Part shown: positions 7,949 to 16,373 of the stretch, one piece after another
How positions within the stretch are numbered: the stretch's first letter is position 1
Layout: each line of letters opens with the position of its first letter
The notes under the pieces: model-generated
Told to the model about the DNA's origin: nothing
Databases searched by the model: none
The model's input: the letters and a program-made list of their open reading frames with translations, nothing else
Assembly: GCA_947627855.1 (NCBI GenBank)
Contig: CANQXR010000019.1
Coordinates: 1 to 41,389 of the forward strand
From: an uncultured Clostridia bacterium
GTDB lineage: Bacteria > Bacillota > Clostridia > Lachnospirales > CAG-274
Reading direction: 5' to 3'
Length of the DNA: 41,389 nucleotides
Program-made: the position numbers and the translations under genes

Positions 7949-8467
7949 TTAAAGCTTTTCGGGAGCCGGATAGACCTCTCCGAAGGTTTCCACGCTTATT
8001 TTTGAGATTTTTTCTTCCATTATGGGTCTGTCACGAAAATCTGTTGGGACATCGGCTATTTCGTCGACTATCTCCATACCCTCAGTCACCCTTCCGAAAG
8101 CGGCATACTGCCCGTCAAGATGGGGAGCGTCAGCGTGCATTATAAAGAACTGAGAGCCTGCGGAATCCGGATCCATGGCTCTTGCCATAGACAAAACACC
8201 TCTGGTATGCTTCAAACTGTTTTCAAAGCCGTTTGCTGAAAATTCGCCCTTTATGGAATATCCTGGGCCGCCTGTTCCCGTTCCCTGAGGACAGCCGCCC
8301 TGAATCATAAAGCCTTTTATGACCCTGTGAAATATAAGCCCGTCATAAAAGCCCCCGTTTGCAAGGCTTATAAAGTTGTTTACCGTATTGGGCGCATTTC
8401 CGGGATAAAGCTCCGCTTTTATAATTCCGCCGTATTCCATCTCAATGGTTGCTATGGGATTTTTCAT
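7949..8467 (-). CDS. Cyclophilin-type peptidyl-prolyl cis-trans isomerase
   Basis: This 172-residue cyclophilin should speed cis-trans isomerisation of proline peptide bonds. Typical motifs are FHRVIKGFMIQGG (active-site Arg and Phe), GVLSMAR and SAGSQFFIM, then DGQYAAFGRV. I chose ATG 8467 because AGGAAG lies 8 bases before it; an earlier in-frame ATG at 8494 has GGAG only two bases away and would add nine non-family residues. There is no signal peptide, so it is cytoplasmic. It is the last gene of the uppP-surface protein-dnaE operon, 50 bases after dnaE. Its last codons (EKL-stop) form the end of the triplicated unit. Confidence 0.93.
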   Translation of the reverse strand: MKNPIATIEMEYGGIIKAELYPGNAPNTVNNFISLANGGFYDGLIFHRVIKGFMIQGGCPQGTGTGGPGYSIKGEFSANGFENSLKHTRGVLSMARAMDPDSAGSQFFIMHADAPHLDGQYAAFGRVTEGMEIVDEIADVPTDFRDRPIMEEKISKISVETFGEVYPAPEKL

Positions 8468-8517
8468 ATTTACATCTTCCTTTCTGAAAATCATATCTCC
8501 GCCCTGACACAGAGGGT

Positions 8518-11500
8518 TCAGCTTTTTTTGACAACTCTGTCCTTGCCGTAAAGCAGAACAAGATCGTCAAAGGCGGCGGATTTGAGGTTTATTCCCCTGT
8601 TTATGGTCATAAGCTTTTTGGTATCGCTGTAATACAGCTTTATAGGCGTTTTCCCCGGATAATTCCTTATTACGCCTTTTATGTCCTCAGGTATGTCGGC
8701 AGGCTGTTTGTCCAGCTTTATCCACACTGTCGCATTTCTGTCGGCAAGCTCCTCATAGGGCGTTATGCGGCTGCATATGATTTTCGGCGGCTGGTTTTCC
8801 GAAAGCTGCGCCGTTCCGTCTATAAGCACAACATCGCCCTCTGTTATGCAGTCGCTGCACCTATCATACACATTGGGAAACACGACTATCTCCACCGTAT
8901 CATACATATCCTCAAGGGTAAGAAACGCCATTGTTTTGTCATTCTTCGTAAACTTGATTGACGACTTGTTTATTATTCCGCCTATCGCAACATTCTGACC
9001 ATCTCTTATGCCGCCCTGTGTGTCCTCATCACTTCTGAAATCAAGGGTCGATGCGGTGGAATATTTGCCCAGAACCTCCGCATATTCAGCAAGGGGGTGT
9101 CCGCTGACATATATACCCAGAATTTCCTTTTCATAGGCGAGAATCTGCCTTTTGGGGAACTCATCCACATTTGGCAGGGTGTCCCTTATTATATTCTCCT
9201 CTCCTGAAACGTCAAACAGATTTATCTGCCCCAAATAATTGTTTTTTCTGGAGTTTACAAAGCTTGCCATAACAGCCCTGTAACACTGCATATACTGTGA
9301 TCTTTTGCCGCCAAGAGAGTCAAAGGCTCCGCATTTTATAAGATTTTCCACAGCCTTTGAGTTTATTCTGCCGTCCATTCTCTTTATAAAATCCGTAAGG
9401 CTTACATATGAGCTTTCCTCACGCTCCTTTACAATATCCTCCACAACGCTCTTTCCCACAGTCTTTACGGCGGAAAGGGCATACCTTATCCTGCCCTCAT
9501 GTACGCTGAAGCTGTTGAAGCTTTCGTTTATGTCGGGAGGCAGAACCTCTATATTCATTCTGCGGCACTCTTCAATATATTCTATAACCTTTCCCGGATT
9601 ATCTATAACGCTTGTAAGCAGAGCCGCCATAAATTCCACAGGATAATAACATTTAAGCCATGCCGTCCTGTATGCCACAACAGCATATGCCGCCGCATGG
9701 GACTTGTTGAAGGCGTACTTTGCAAAATCCGTCATCTCGTCGAATATTTTGTTTGCTGCTTCTTCGGATATGCCGTTTTTGATACAGCCGGGAACGTCGT
9801 CCCCCAGTCCGAAAATAAAATTCCGCCTTTCCTGCGCCATAACATCAGCCTTTTTCTTTGACATGGCACGGCGCACAAGGTCACTTCTGCCCCATGAATA
9901 GCCCCCAAGCTCCCGGACGATCTGCATAACCTGCTCCTGATAAACTATACAGCCGTAGGTGGCTTTCAGAATAGGCTCAAGGGCAGGGTGGGAATAGGTT
10001 ATGCGGTGTTTGTTGTTTTTGCCCTCTATATATTTGGGTATGAAATCCATAGGTCCGGGGCGGTAAAGGGAAATGCCTGCGATTATGTCCTCAAGGTCGT
10101 TTGGTTTCAGTTCCTTCATAAAAGACCGCATTCCTGCACTTTCAAGCTGGAACACCCCCGAAGTATTTCCCGAAGCTATAAGCTCAAACACCGCAGAATC
10201 GGCATAGTCAAGCATATCCACACTTAAGCCCTTGTGATATTCCCTTTCTATCTCGTCAAAGGCATCCTGTATAACGGTAAGCGTCCTCAGCCCCAGAAAG
10301 TCCATTTTGAGCAGTCCAAGCTCCTCAAGGGTCGTCATGACATACTGAGTTGTCACAACACCCTGATTGTTGTTCAGCGGAACATAGTCTATAACAGGTC
10401 TGTCACATATAACAACCCCTGCCGCATGAGTTGAAGCGTGTCTTGGAAGTCCCTCAAGCTTCATGGACATATCTATAAGATTCCTGATTTTTTCGTCCTT
10501 TTCATACTCTCCCCTGAGTTCGTAGTTTCTCTCAAGAGCCTGCTTTATGGTTATGTGAAGCTCCATAGGAACCATCTTTGCGATCCTGTCAACCTCGTTG
10601 TAGGGAATTGCCAGCGCTCTGCCCACGTCCCTTATGGCATTCCTCGCCGCCATGGTTCCGAAGGTTATTATCTGAGCCACATGGTCGGCGCCGTATTTTT
10701 CATTAACATAGTCAATGACCTCCTGCCGTCTTTCATAGCAAAAATCAATATCTATGTCCGGCATACTCACTCTTTCGGGATTTAAAAATCTCTCGAATAT
10801 AAGCCCGTATTTAAAAGGATCTATGTCGGTTATTTTCAGGGCATAAGACACAATGCTGCCTGCCGCCGAGCCTCTGCCCGGTCCCACACTTATGCCATTG
10901 TCCTTTGCATATCTTATAAAATCCCACGTTATGAGAAAATAGTCCACAAAACCCATCTGTTTAATTGTGGAAAGCTCAAAATCACGTCTTTTGGCTATTT
11001 CCTCCGTTATTTCTCCATATCTTTCCCTAAGCCCCTCCTCAGTCAGTCCGCAGAGATATTCATATGCATCTCTGCCCTCCGGCACGTCAAACACAGGGAG
11101 CTTATATTTGTTGAATTCAAATGTAACATTGCACTTGTCGGCAATAACGCACGTATTCCTGCACGCCTCCTCGGCATAGGGAAACAGCCCGTACATTTCC
11201 TCCGCCGACTTCAGATAATAATTTTCCCCTTCATACCTCATTCTGTTTTCGTCAAGCACATTTGTGTTTGTCTGAATGCAAAGCAGGAGATCGTGAGCGG
11301 CGGCGTCCTCCTTTCTGACGTAGTGGAGGTCATTTGTCGCCACAAGAGGTATGCCCGTTTCGGAATGTATGCGCATAATAGCCTGATTCACGGTCTGCTG
11401 ATCGGGAATGCCGTGATCCTGAAGCTCAAGATAAAAATCCTCTCCGAATATACCCTTGTACATAAGCGCCATATTCTTTGCCTTTTCGTATGTGGAAGTA

Positions 11501-11946
11501 AGAACAGTCCTCGCCACAGGCCCCGCAAGACAGGCGCTGAGAGCTATAAGACCATGGCTGTATTTTTTGAGAATTTCAATATCTATTCTCGGCTTATAAT
11601 AATATCCCTCTATCTGCCCAAGAGAAACAAGCCTTGACAAATTCTTATAGCCGTCGTTGTCCTTTGCAAGAAGCACAAGATGGTAATAAAAATTGTCGGG
11701 AGTTTTCTGCTTGTTGAACCTCGAACCGGAGGCAACGTATACCTCACACCCGATTATGGGCTTTATGCCCTCGGCAACGGCCGCCTTATAGAAGTCTATA
11801 CAGCCGTACATAACGCCATGGTCGGTTATGGCAATAGCGTCCATTCCAAGCTCTTTGGTTCTTGCGATAAGTTCCTTTATTTTTGAAGAGCCGTCAAGCA
11901 GGCTGTATTCTGTATGAACATGGAGATGTGTGAATTTCTTTTCCAT
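8518..11946 (-). CDS. dnaE: DNA polymerase III alpha subunit, DnaE type
   Basis: This 1142-residue replicative DNA polymerase belongs to the DnaE branch of family C. It opens with a PHP domain (HLHVHTEYSLLDG at about residues 7-19). Then come GRGSAAGSIVSY and the PDIDIDF active-site acidic triplet near residue 400, followed by the palm, fingers and thumb regions. A tandem helix-hairpin-helix region follows, and near the C terminus an OB fold (GGIINKSSIKFTKNDKTMAF). In Firmicutes this enzyme works beside PolC, often extending primers on the lagging strand. Length matches the family (about 1100-1160). The gene follows the surface-protein gene by 18 bases on the same strand. Confidence 0.97.
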   Translation of the reverse strand: MEKKFTHLHVHTEYSLLDGSSKIKELIARTKELGMDAIAITDHGVMYGCIDFYKAAVAEGIKPIIGCEVYVASGSRFNKQKTPDNFYYHLVLLAKDNDGYKNLSRLVSLGQIEGYYYKPRIDIEILKKYSHGLIALSACLAGPVARTVLTSTYEKAKNMALMYKGIFGEDFYLELQDHGIPDQQTVNQAIMRIHSETGIPLVATNDLHYVRKEDAAAHDLLLCIQTNTNVLDENRMRYEGENYYLKSAEEMYGLFPYAEEACRNTCVIADKCNVTFEFNKYKLPVFDVPEGRDAYEYLCGLTEEGLRERYGEITEEIAKRRDFELSTIKQMGFVDYFLITWDFIRYAKDNGISVGPGRGSAAGSIVSYALKITDIDPFKYGLIFERFLNPERVSMPDIDIDFCYERRQEVIDYVNEKYGADHVAQIITFGTMAARNAIRDVGRALAIPYNEVDRIAKMVPMELHITIKQALERNYELRGEYEKDEKIRNLIDMSMKLEGLPRHASTHAAGVVICDRPVIDYVPLNNNQGVVTTQYVMTTLEELGLLKMDFLGLRTLTVIQDAFDEIEREYHKGLSVDMLDYADSAVFELIASGNTSGVFQLESAGMRSFMKELKPNDLEDIIAGISLYRPGPMDFIPKYIEGKNNKHRITYSHPALEPILKATYGCIVYQEQVMQIVRELGGYSWGRSDLVRRAMSKKKADVMAQERRNFIFGLGDDVPGCIKNGISEEAANKIFDEMTDFAKYAFNKSHAAAYAVVAYRTAWLKCYYPVEFMAALLTSVIDNPGKVIEYIEECRRMNIEVLPPDINESFNSFSVHEGRIRYALSAVKTVGKSVVEDIVKEREESSYVSLTDFIKRMDGRINSKAVENLIKCGAFDSLGGKRSQYMQCYRAVMASFVNSRKNNYLGQINLFDVSGEENIIRDTLPNVDEFPKRQILAYEKEILGIYVSGHPLAEYAEVLGKYSTASTLDFRSDEDTQGGIRDGQNVAIGGIINKSSIKFTKNDKTMAFLTLEDMYDTVEIVVFPNVYDRCSDCITEGDVVLIDGTAQLSENQPPKIICSRITPYEELADRNATVWIKLDKQPADIPEDIKGVIRNYPGKTPIKLYYSDTKKLMTINRGINLKSAAFDDLVLLYGKDRVVKKS

Positions 11947-11964
11947 AAAAAAGACCGACCTTTC

Positions 11965-13977
11965 TTACGAATTTATAATGTAGTTATATAATATATAGGC
12001 TGCCTCTTCATTGGTAACAAGCCTGTCGCCGCCAAAGCTTCCGTCGTTGTTTCCCTTCATATAGCCAAGCCCATGACAGACAGCAACCGCTCCCTTGTAC
12101 CTTTCATCTATTTCATCGGTGTAATATGACGTATCAAATATTTCGGCTGCGTCAAGAACGCTTTTATCAACTTTAACCAAAGCAAGTATTTCCGCCGCCT
12201 CATAATATGTCAGATTTTCTCCGTATGGCTTATCACGCCAATTTATTACACGTCCGCCCTCACGGTAGTCACAGTTGAAACCGAAAAGCTCCGCAAAATC
12301 CTCCGTTGTGACAGGCTCCTCAGGCAAAAATCTGTCTTTCTTAAGCCTGTAACCGTTTTCAAAAAGAAGCTTTATAATGTCCTCGTATTTTGTTCCTGCA
12401 ATGTCTGTGTAAATAAGAGCGTCCTCATCGTCATAATAAGGCTCTCCATTGTAGTCTGTTCTGTTTCCTTTTTTGTCAAATATCATACTATACAAGGAGA
12501 AATAGTATACAAGCCTTTCCCCCTCGTCAGTCATAATATAACAAAGCACGGGCGGCTCCTCGGCAAACATATTTTCATATATGCCGTCCTCTCCTATTGC
12601 GTCGGAAACATCTTCAAATACAGCATCATAGTCCCAAACCAGACAGTAGTTGGTAAGCTCTCCGTATTTGTTGAAGGAAATGTCAATATAATTGCCGCTA
12701 TACTCAAGCCCGTTTGCATATCTCACATAGCTGAAGGTGTATTCGGAAGCCACTTCATCAGGCTCCGTGTCCATAAGCTTTGTTTCTTCTATGATGTCGG
12801 CGGCATACAGATTTGCAAGTCTGTCAGCCTTGCCCTTTAAAACGTCATAACTTACCTCCGACCCTTCATTGGCTTCAGACTTTTCCCATGTCTTTCTGTT
12901 GGCCTCATAGTCCGAATAATATATAAGCTGTCCCTTTGAAGCGTCTATTTCCGCATCTGTATTTTCATTCATTATATTCCAGAAATATTGGTTTTTATCT
13001 TCATTTTTACGAAATGAAAGATAATATCTCAGCCCCGATATATCCTTTATTTCAATACCCTTAAGCAGAGCAGCCAAAGCCTCTTCCTTTGTAATTATAT
13101 CGTCTTTTTCTTTTATTGCGGCAATTTCCGAATCAGTCAGACTGCCAAACTCCTGCATACCTCCCGCATCAGCCACAGCGGCTTCTTCAGCAGCAGCATA
13201 ATTTGAATATTTAAATCCGTCAGTGCCGTCTGATGACTTTACTTCAGTGCCCATCTTTGCATCTATGGCTTCAGGACCTTTCTTTATGGAATAAGCCGGA
13301 TAAACAGAGCTTTCATCATTCGGAGCATTATTTGCGTTCCGCTTACTCCGATATGAAAAGTCCATTTCACTTATTTCCTTATATTTATCCTTAGCCTCGT
13401 CAATGCTGATTTCTCCTCCCGTAGAAGGGAAAGTCCTGTCAAATATTTTCCTGTCAATAGCGTCATAGGAATACACTGCGCCGTCCGTGGTGGATACGTT
13501 TATGTAAGCCGAATCGTCCATACAGGGAATACCGTTTACATAGTATTTGTATTCATAAGACCTGTAACCTCCGCCCGAATGTACCTCCGAAACCTTAAGC
13601 CCCGACAGATATTCCGCAGGAACGACCTTTGCAAGAAAAGCCGCCGCAGCCCGCTCGGTTTCCTCAGCGCCAAGACTTCCAAGTCCGTCCTTGACGCCGG
13701 AGGATTTATTGAAAGACCTCACATAGCCGTCCTCGTCCATGCTTACATCAATGTATAAGCCGTTGTCACTGTCATTCCAATTCATAACAACACAGGAAAC
13801 ATTGTCGGCTATGTCTATACTGTAATTAAAATCTTCATACTCTGCGCCTATTTCAAATAATTCCTTAGCCTTGGTTATGATTTCGGCAGTCTTATCATTT
13901 CCCATAGCCATAACCCCTTGAACACTGCCAAAGGCAAAGGCAGCCGCCATACACATACAAACAATTTTCTTCAGCAT
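11965..13977 (-). CDS. Secreted YcdB/YcdC-domain protein with C-terminal S-layer homology region
   Basis: This 670-residue exported protein has a signal peptide at residues 1-24 (MLKKIVCMCMAAAFAFG, cleavage likely after VMA). The mature part is rich in Asp, Glu and Tyr and has two YcdB/YcdC-like repeats. These are recognisable by the NYSIDIADNVSCVVMNW, YVNGIPCMDD and later YVRYANGLEYSGNYIDISF patterns, which resemble PepSY/YPEB-type beta units. The last 130 residues resemble S-layer homology domains (VTTEDFAELFG, then GYMKGNNDGSFGGDRLVTNEEAAYILY), which anchor proteins to wall polymers. The function of YcdB proteins is unknown. It lies in the uppP-dnaE operon, 17 bases from uppP. Confidence 0.82.
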   Translation of the reverse strand: MLKKIVCMCMAAAFAFGSVQGVMAMGNDKTAEIITKAKELFEIGAEYEDFNYSIDIADNVSCVVMNWNDSDNGLYIDVSMDEDGYVRSFNKSSGVKDGLGSLGAEETERAAAAFLAKVVPAEYLSGLKVSEVHSGGGYRSYEYKYYVNGIPCMDDSAYINVSTTDGAVYSYDAIDRKIFDRTFPSTGGEISIDEAKDKYKEISEMDFSYRSKRNANNAPNDESSVYPAYSIKKGPEAIDAKMGTEVKSSDGTDGFKYSNYAAAEEAAVADAGGMQEFGSLTDSEIAAIKEKDDIITKEEALAALLKGIEIKDISGLRYYLSFRKNEDKNQYFWNIMNENTDAEIDASKGQLIYYSDYEANRKTWEKSEANEGSEVSYDVLKGKADRLANLYAADIIEETKLMDTEPDEVASEYTFSYVRYANGLEYSGNYIDISFNKYGELTNYCLVWDYDAVFEDVSDAIGEDGIYENMFAEEPPVLCYIMTDEGERLVYYFSLYSMIFDKKGNRTDYNGEPYYDDEDALIYTDIAGTKYEDIIKLLFENGYRLKKDRFLPEEPVTTEDFAELFGFNCDYREGGRVINWRDKPYGENLTYYEAAEILALVKVDKSVLDAAEIFDTSYYTDEIDERYKGAVAVCHGLGYMKGNNDGSFGGDRLVTNEEAAYILYNYIINS

Positions 13978-13994
13978 AAAAATACCCCCTCTTT

Positions 13995-14816
13995 TTACTT
14001 CTTAAGCATAAAATAAGCAATTACCAAAACCCCAAGAATTATCCTGTAAACGCCAAAAACCTTAAAATCGTGCTTCTTGACAAAGTCCATAAGGAATTTG
14101 ATAGCCCCTACGGAAACAATGAAGGACGACAGCAGTCCCACCGCAAGTATGACAGCCTCCTGCCCCGTAAACGAAAAGCCGAATTTGACAAGCTTCAGAA
14201 GACTTGCCCCCAGCATAACAGGCATAGCAAGGAAGAATGTGAATTCCGCAGCCACATATCTTGAACAGCCTATAAGAAGTCCGCCTATTATGGTAGCGCC
14301 GGAACGTGATGTACCGGGTATAAGCGCAAGAACCTGAAAAAGTCCTATCATAAACGCCGTAGACAACGGCAGCATTTCAAGCTTTCTGTACTTCGGTCGT
14401 CTGCCGCCTATCTTCGCCTCCACAACGATAAATATAACGCCGTATAACACAAGCATAAGGGCAACCACCCAAGGGTTATACAAATATTTGTCGAGCAAAT
14501 CATCAAAAAGCAAGCCTATAACACCTGCCGGAATGCAGGCAATTATTATCTTTATCCATAAAGCATAGGTGTCAAGCCTTTCGGACTCAGTTTTTTCCCT
14601 TGAAAAAGGATTGAGCCGTCTGAAAAAAACAACAGCAACAGCCATAATAGCCCCAAGCTGTATTATGACGTCAAACATTTCACAGAATTCCTCCGTCATA
14701 TTCAGCCTGATAAATTCCTGCGCCAGAATAAGATGACCGGTAGAGCTTATAGGCAGCCACTCCGTAATACCCTCGATTATTCCCAGTAAAATTGTTTTCA
14801 GGATTTCGCCAATCAT
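13995..14816 (-). CDS. uppP: Undecaprenyl-diphosphate phosphatase (BacA type)
   Basis: This 273-residue integral membrane enzyme removes a phosphate from undecaprenyl diphosphate so the lipid carrier can be reused for peptidoglycan and other wall polymers. High levels give bacitracin resistance. Both family signatures are present: EGITEWLPISSTGH at residues 14-27 and PGTSRSGATI in the middle. Around seven or eight hydrophobic segments are visible. The GGAGG ribosome site and a strong promoter (14847-14875) make it the first gene of a four-gene operon. Confidence 0.97.
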   Translation of the reverse strand: MIGEILKTILLGIIEGITEWLPISSTGHLILAQEFIRLNMTEEFCEMFDVIIQLGAIMAVAVVFFRRLNPFSREKTESERLDTYALWIKIIIACIPAGVIGLLFDDLLDKYLYNPWVVALMLVLYGVIFIVVEAKIGGRRPKYRKLEMLPLSTAFMIGLFQVLALIPGTSRSGATIIGGLLIGCSRYVAAEFTFFLAMPVMLGASLLKLVKFGFSFTGQEAVILAVGLLSSFIVSVGAIKFLMDFVKKHDFKVFGVYRIILGVLVIAYFMLKK

Positions 14817-14846
14817 TGTAAACCTCCGATAATTCTATATAACTCA

Positions 14847-14875
14847 ATTATACCATTAAAGTATTAAAATGTCTA
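14847..14875 (-). promoter_or_regulatory. Predicted sigma-A promoter of the uppP operon
   Basis: On the minus strand TAGACA (14870-14875), a 17-base spacer and TATAAT (14847-14852). The -35 box is only 20 bases from the edge of the long palindrome at 14896-14987. Confidence 0.75.
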
Positions 14876-14895
14876 TATCATCTGAGAAGAATTGC

Positions 14896-14987
14896 GGCGA
14901 GGGACTAAAAATGCGCAAGGGGAAAGCAAGGAGATGGGGCGCGCCCCATCTCCTTGCTTTCCCCTTGCGCATTTTTAGTCCCTCGCC
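14896..14987. repeat. Palindromic element A: perfect 46-bp inverted repeat, no loop
   Basis: The arms 14896-14941 and 14942-14987 are perfect reverse complements meeting at GCGC with no spacer. The 5' arm is purine-rich (37 of 46 by hand count) and contains the 13-mer AATGCGCAAGGGG, also found in element C. It lies between the end of the phosphofructokinase gene and the uppP promoter. There is no T tract on either strand, so it is not an ordinary intrinsic terminator. Confidence 0.97.
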
Positions 14988-14994
14988 CCGCGGG

Positions 14995-15035
14995 GCGGTT
15001 CGTTCAGCCGTCCTACGGACGGCAGAACGAACCGC
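14995..15035. repeat. Second hairpin of element A
   Basis: An 11-bp stem (14995-15005 with 15025-15035), an A/A mismatch and a 7-bp inner stem (15007-15013 with 15017-15023) enclose a TAC loop. It abuts the long palindrome through the self-complementary CCCCGCGGGG (14986-14995) and ends 15 bases after the phosphofructokinase stop. The opening GCGGTTCG recurs at 41339-41346. Confidence 0.95.
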
Positions 15036-15050
15036 GCAAGCCTTTATATA

Positions 15051-16268
15051 TCAGCAATCCTTTACCGTAATATGTCTTGGAAGTCCATTAACCATAATCG
15101 GCTGAAGCTCTCCTGCAATAAGCGGGCGCAGATATTTGACAGCTTCGTCTGAAATTCCCGTTCCGTCGTTTATAATCCATTCAAGAGGAACATTCTTAAC
15201 CTCATTTGCTATGGCGTTTACGTCATATGTTTCCATAGTCATGATGTAAGGCTCTGTTGAAATTCTCTTGAAAATAACAACCTTGCCCGTTTCGCCTTTA
15301 GCCGCAGCCTCAACAGCCATTGCGCCTGCCGCATAAGCCTCGTTGATGTCCGTAAGGGAAGCAATGTGGTTTGCGCATCTCTGCATTGTTGAAAACTCGA
15401 TAGCTCTCGTCTTGCAGCCAAGCTCGCCTGCGAGAAGATTTGAAAGATAAGTTGCGGTTCCGCTGAGAGCAACATGACCGAATGAGTCAACCATTCTGTC
15501 AGAAGCCGACATCTCGCAGATATACTTTCCGTCAGCAGTGTGAATACCCTCGGAAACAGCAATAACGAGAGAGCCTTTCTGCTCATGAAGCTCTTTTACC
15601 TTAGCCACAAACTTGTCAATGTCAAAGGGAACTTCGGGAAGATAAATAAGGTCAGCGCCTTCACAGTCCTCTCCCTTTGCAAGAGAAGCCGCAAGTGTAA
15701 GCCAGCCTGCGTCCCTGCCCATTATTTCAACAACCGAAACAGTAGCATGGCTGTAAACAAGTCCGTCACGTATAACCTCCTTGAGTGTGGAGCCGATGTA
15801 CTTAGCCGCAGAGCCATAGCCCGGCGTATGGTCGGTAATTGCAAGGTCGTTGTCTATGGTCTTGGGAACGCCCATAAATCTGATAGGTGAGCCTATCTTG
15901 TTTCCGTATTCGGAAAGCTGCTTTATGGTGTCCATGGAGTCGTTTCCGCCGATATAGAAGAAAGCGCCTATTTCAAGCTCGTTAAGAATCTTGAAGATGT
16001 CCTCATAATCCTCAGGTTTAACCTTTCTTCTGCATGAACCGAGAAAAGATGAAGGAGTTCTCTTGAGAAGCTCTACGTCAAGGTCATTCTTGATTCTTTC
16101 AGTCATATCGATATACTTATGATGAAGAAGTCCGTCAATGCCGTTGAGCATACCATATACCTTACCCTCGTTCTTATCGAGAGCCGTTTTGAAAACACCT
16201 GCAAGACTTGAGTTTATTACAGATGTAGGGCCGCCCGACTGACCGACAATTATGTTGCCTAATGCCAT
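15051..16268 (-). CDS. pfp: 6-phosphofructokinase, probably pyrophosphate-dependent
   Basis: This 405-residue enzyme phosphorylates fructose 6-phosphate to fructose 1,6-bisphosphate in glycolysis. The motif GGND (residues 107-110) stands where ATP enzymes have GGDG, and PKTIDND (135-141) has Lys where ATP enzymes have Gly. Both features are typical of PPi-type and related long phosphofructokinases, so pyrophosphate is the likely phosphoryl donor and the reaction would be reversible. That is inference from motifs. The EIMGRDAGWL substrate segment is present, and the length exceeds that of ATP-PfkA (about 320). The ribosome site GGAGG and its own promoter mark a single-gene unit that ends next to palindromic element A. 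Confidence 0.92.
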   Translation of the reverse strand: MALGNIIVGQSGGPTSVINSSLAGVFKTALDKNEGKVYGMLNGIDGLLHHKYIDMTERIKNDLDVELLKRTPSSFLGSCRRKVKPEDYEDIFKILNELEIGAFFYIGGNDSMDTIKQLSEYGNKIGSPIRFMGVPKTIDNDLAITDHTPGYGSAAKYIGSTLKEVIRDGLVYSHATVSVVEIMGRDAGWLTLAASLAKGEDCEGADLIYLPEVPFDIDKFVAKVKELHEQKGSLVIAVSEGIHTADGKYICEMSASDRMVDSFGHVALSGTATYLSNLLAGELGCKTRAIEFSTMQRCANHIASLTDINEAYAAGAMAVEAAAKGETGKVVIFKRISTEPYIMTMETYDVNAIANEVKNVPLEWIINDGTGISDEAVKYLRPLIAGELQPIMVNGLPRHITVKDC

Positions 16269-16311
16269 AATTATGCACCTCCGCTTAATATAGTTTTCAT
16301 TATTTTAGTTA

Positions 16312-16340
16312 ATTATACCAAAAATATGACTTAATTGCAA
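16312..16340 (-). promoter_or_regulatory. Predicted sigma-A promoter of the phosphofructokinase gene
   Basis: On the minus strand TTGCAA (16335-16340), a 17-base spacer and a perfect TATAAT (16312-16317), 44 bases before the start codon. Confidence 0.75.
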
Positions 16341-16373
16341 TATGTTTAGTTAATTTTTCTGAAAAAACCTTCA

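Larger units (their letters stand above)
7298..7959. repeat. Tandem triplication, unit about 220 bp, of the LUD gene 3' end plus terminator
   Basis: Three head-to-tail copies start at 7298, 7519 and 7739 (periods 221 and 220). Each runs from the codon for the Asn of NGFCGNC, through the LUD stop codon and a bidirectional terminator, to CTTTAAAGCTT, which in the last copy is the end of the convergent cyclophilin gene. The original junction was therefore LUD-terminator-cyclophilin and the unit spans it. Copies 2 and 3 are more alike than either is to copy 1. This accounts for the whole 531-base space between the two genes. Confidence 0.95.

Noticed and set aside
7298..7959. CRISPR-like array
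   Set aside because: The repeats are 220 bp, contiguous, with no spacers, and contain a known gene end and terminators; no cas genes are present.
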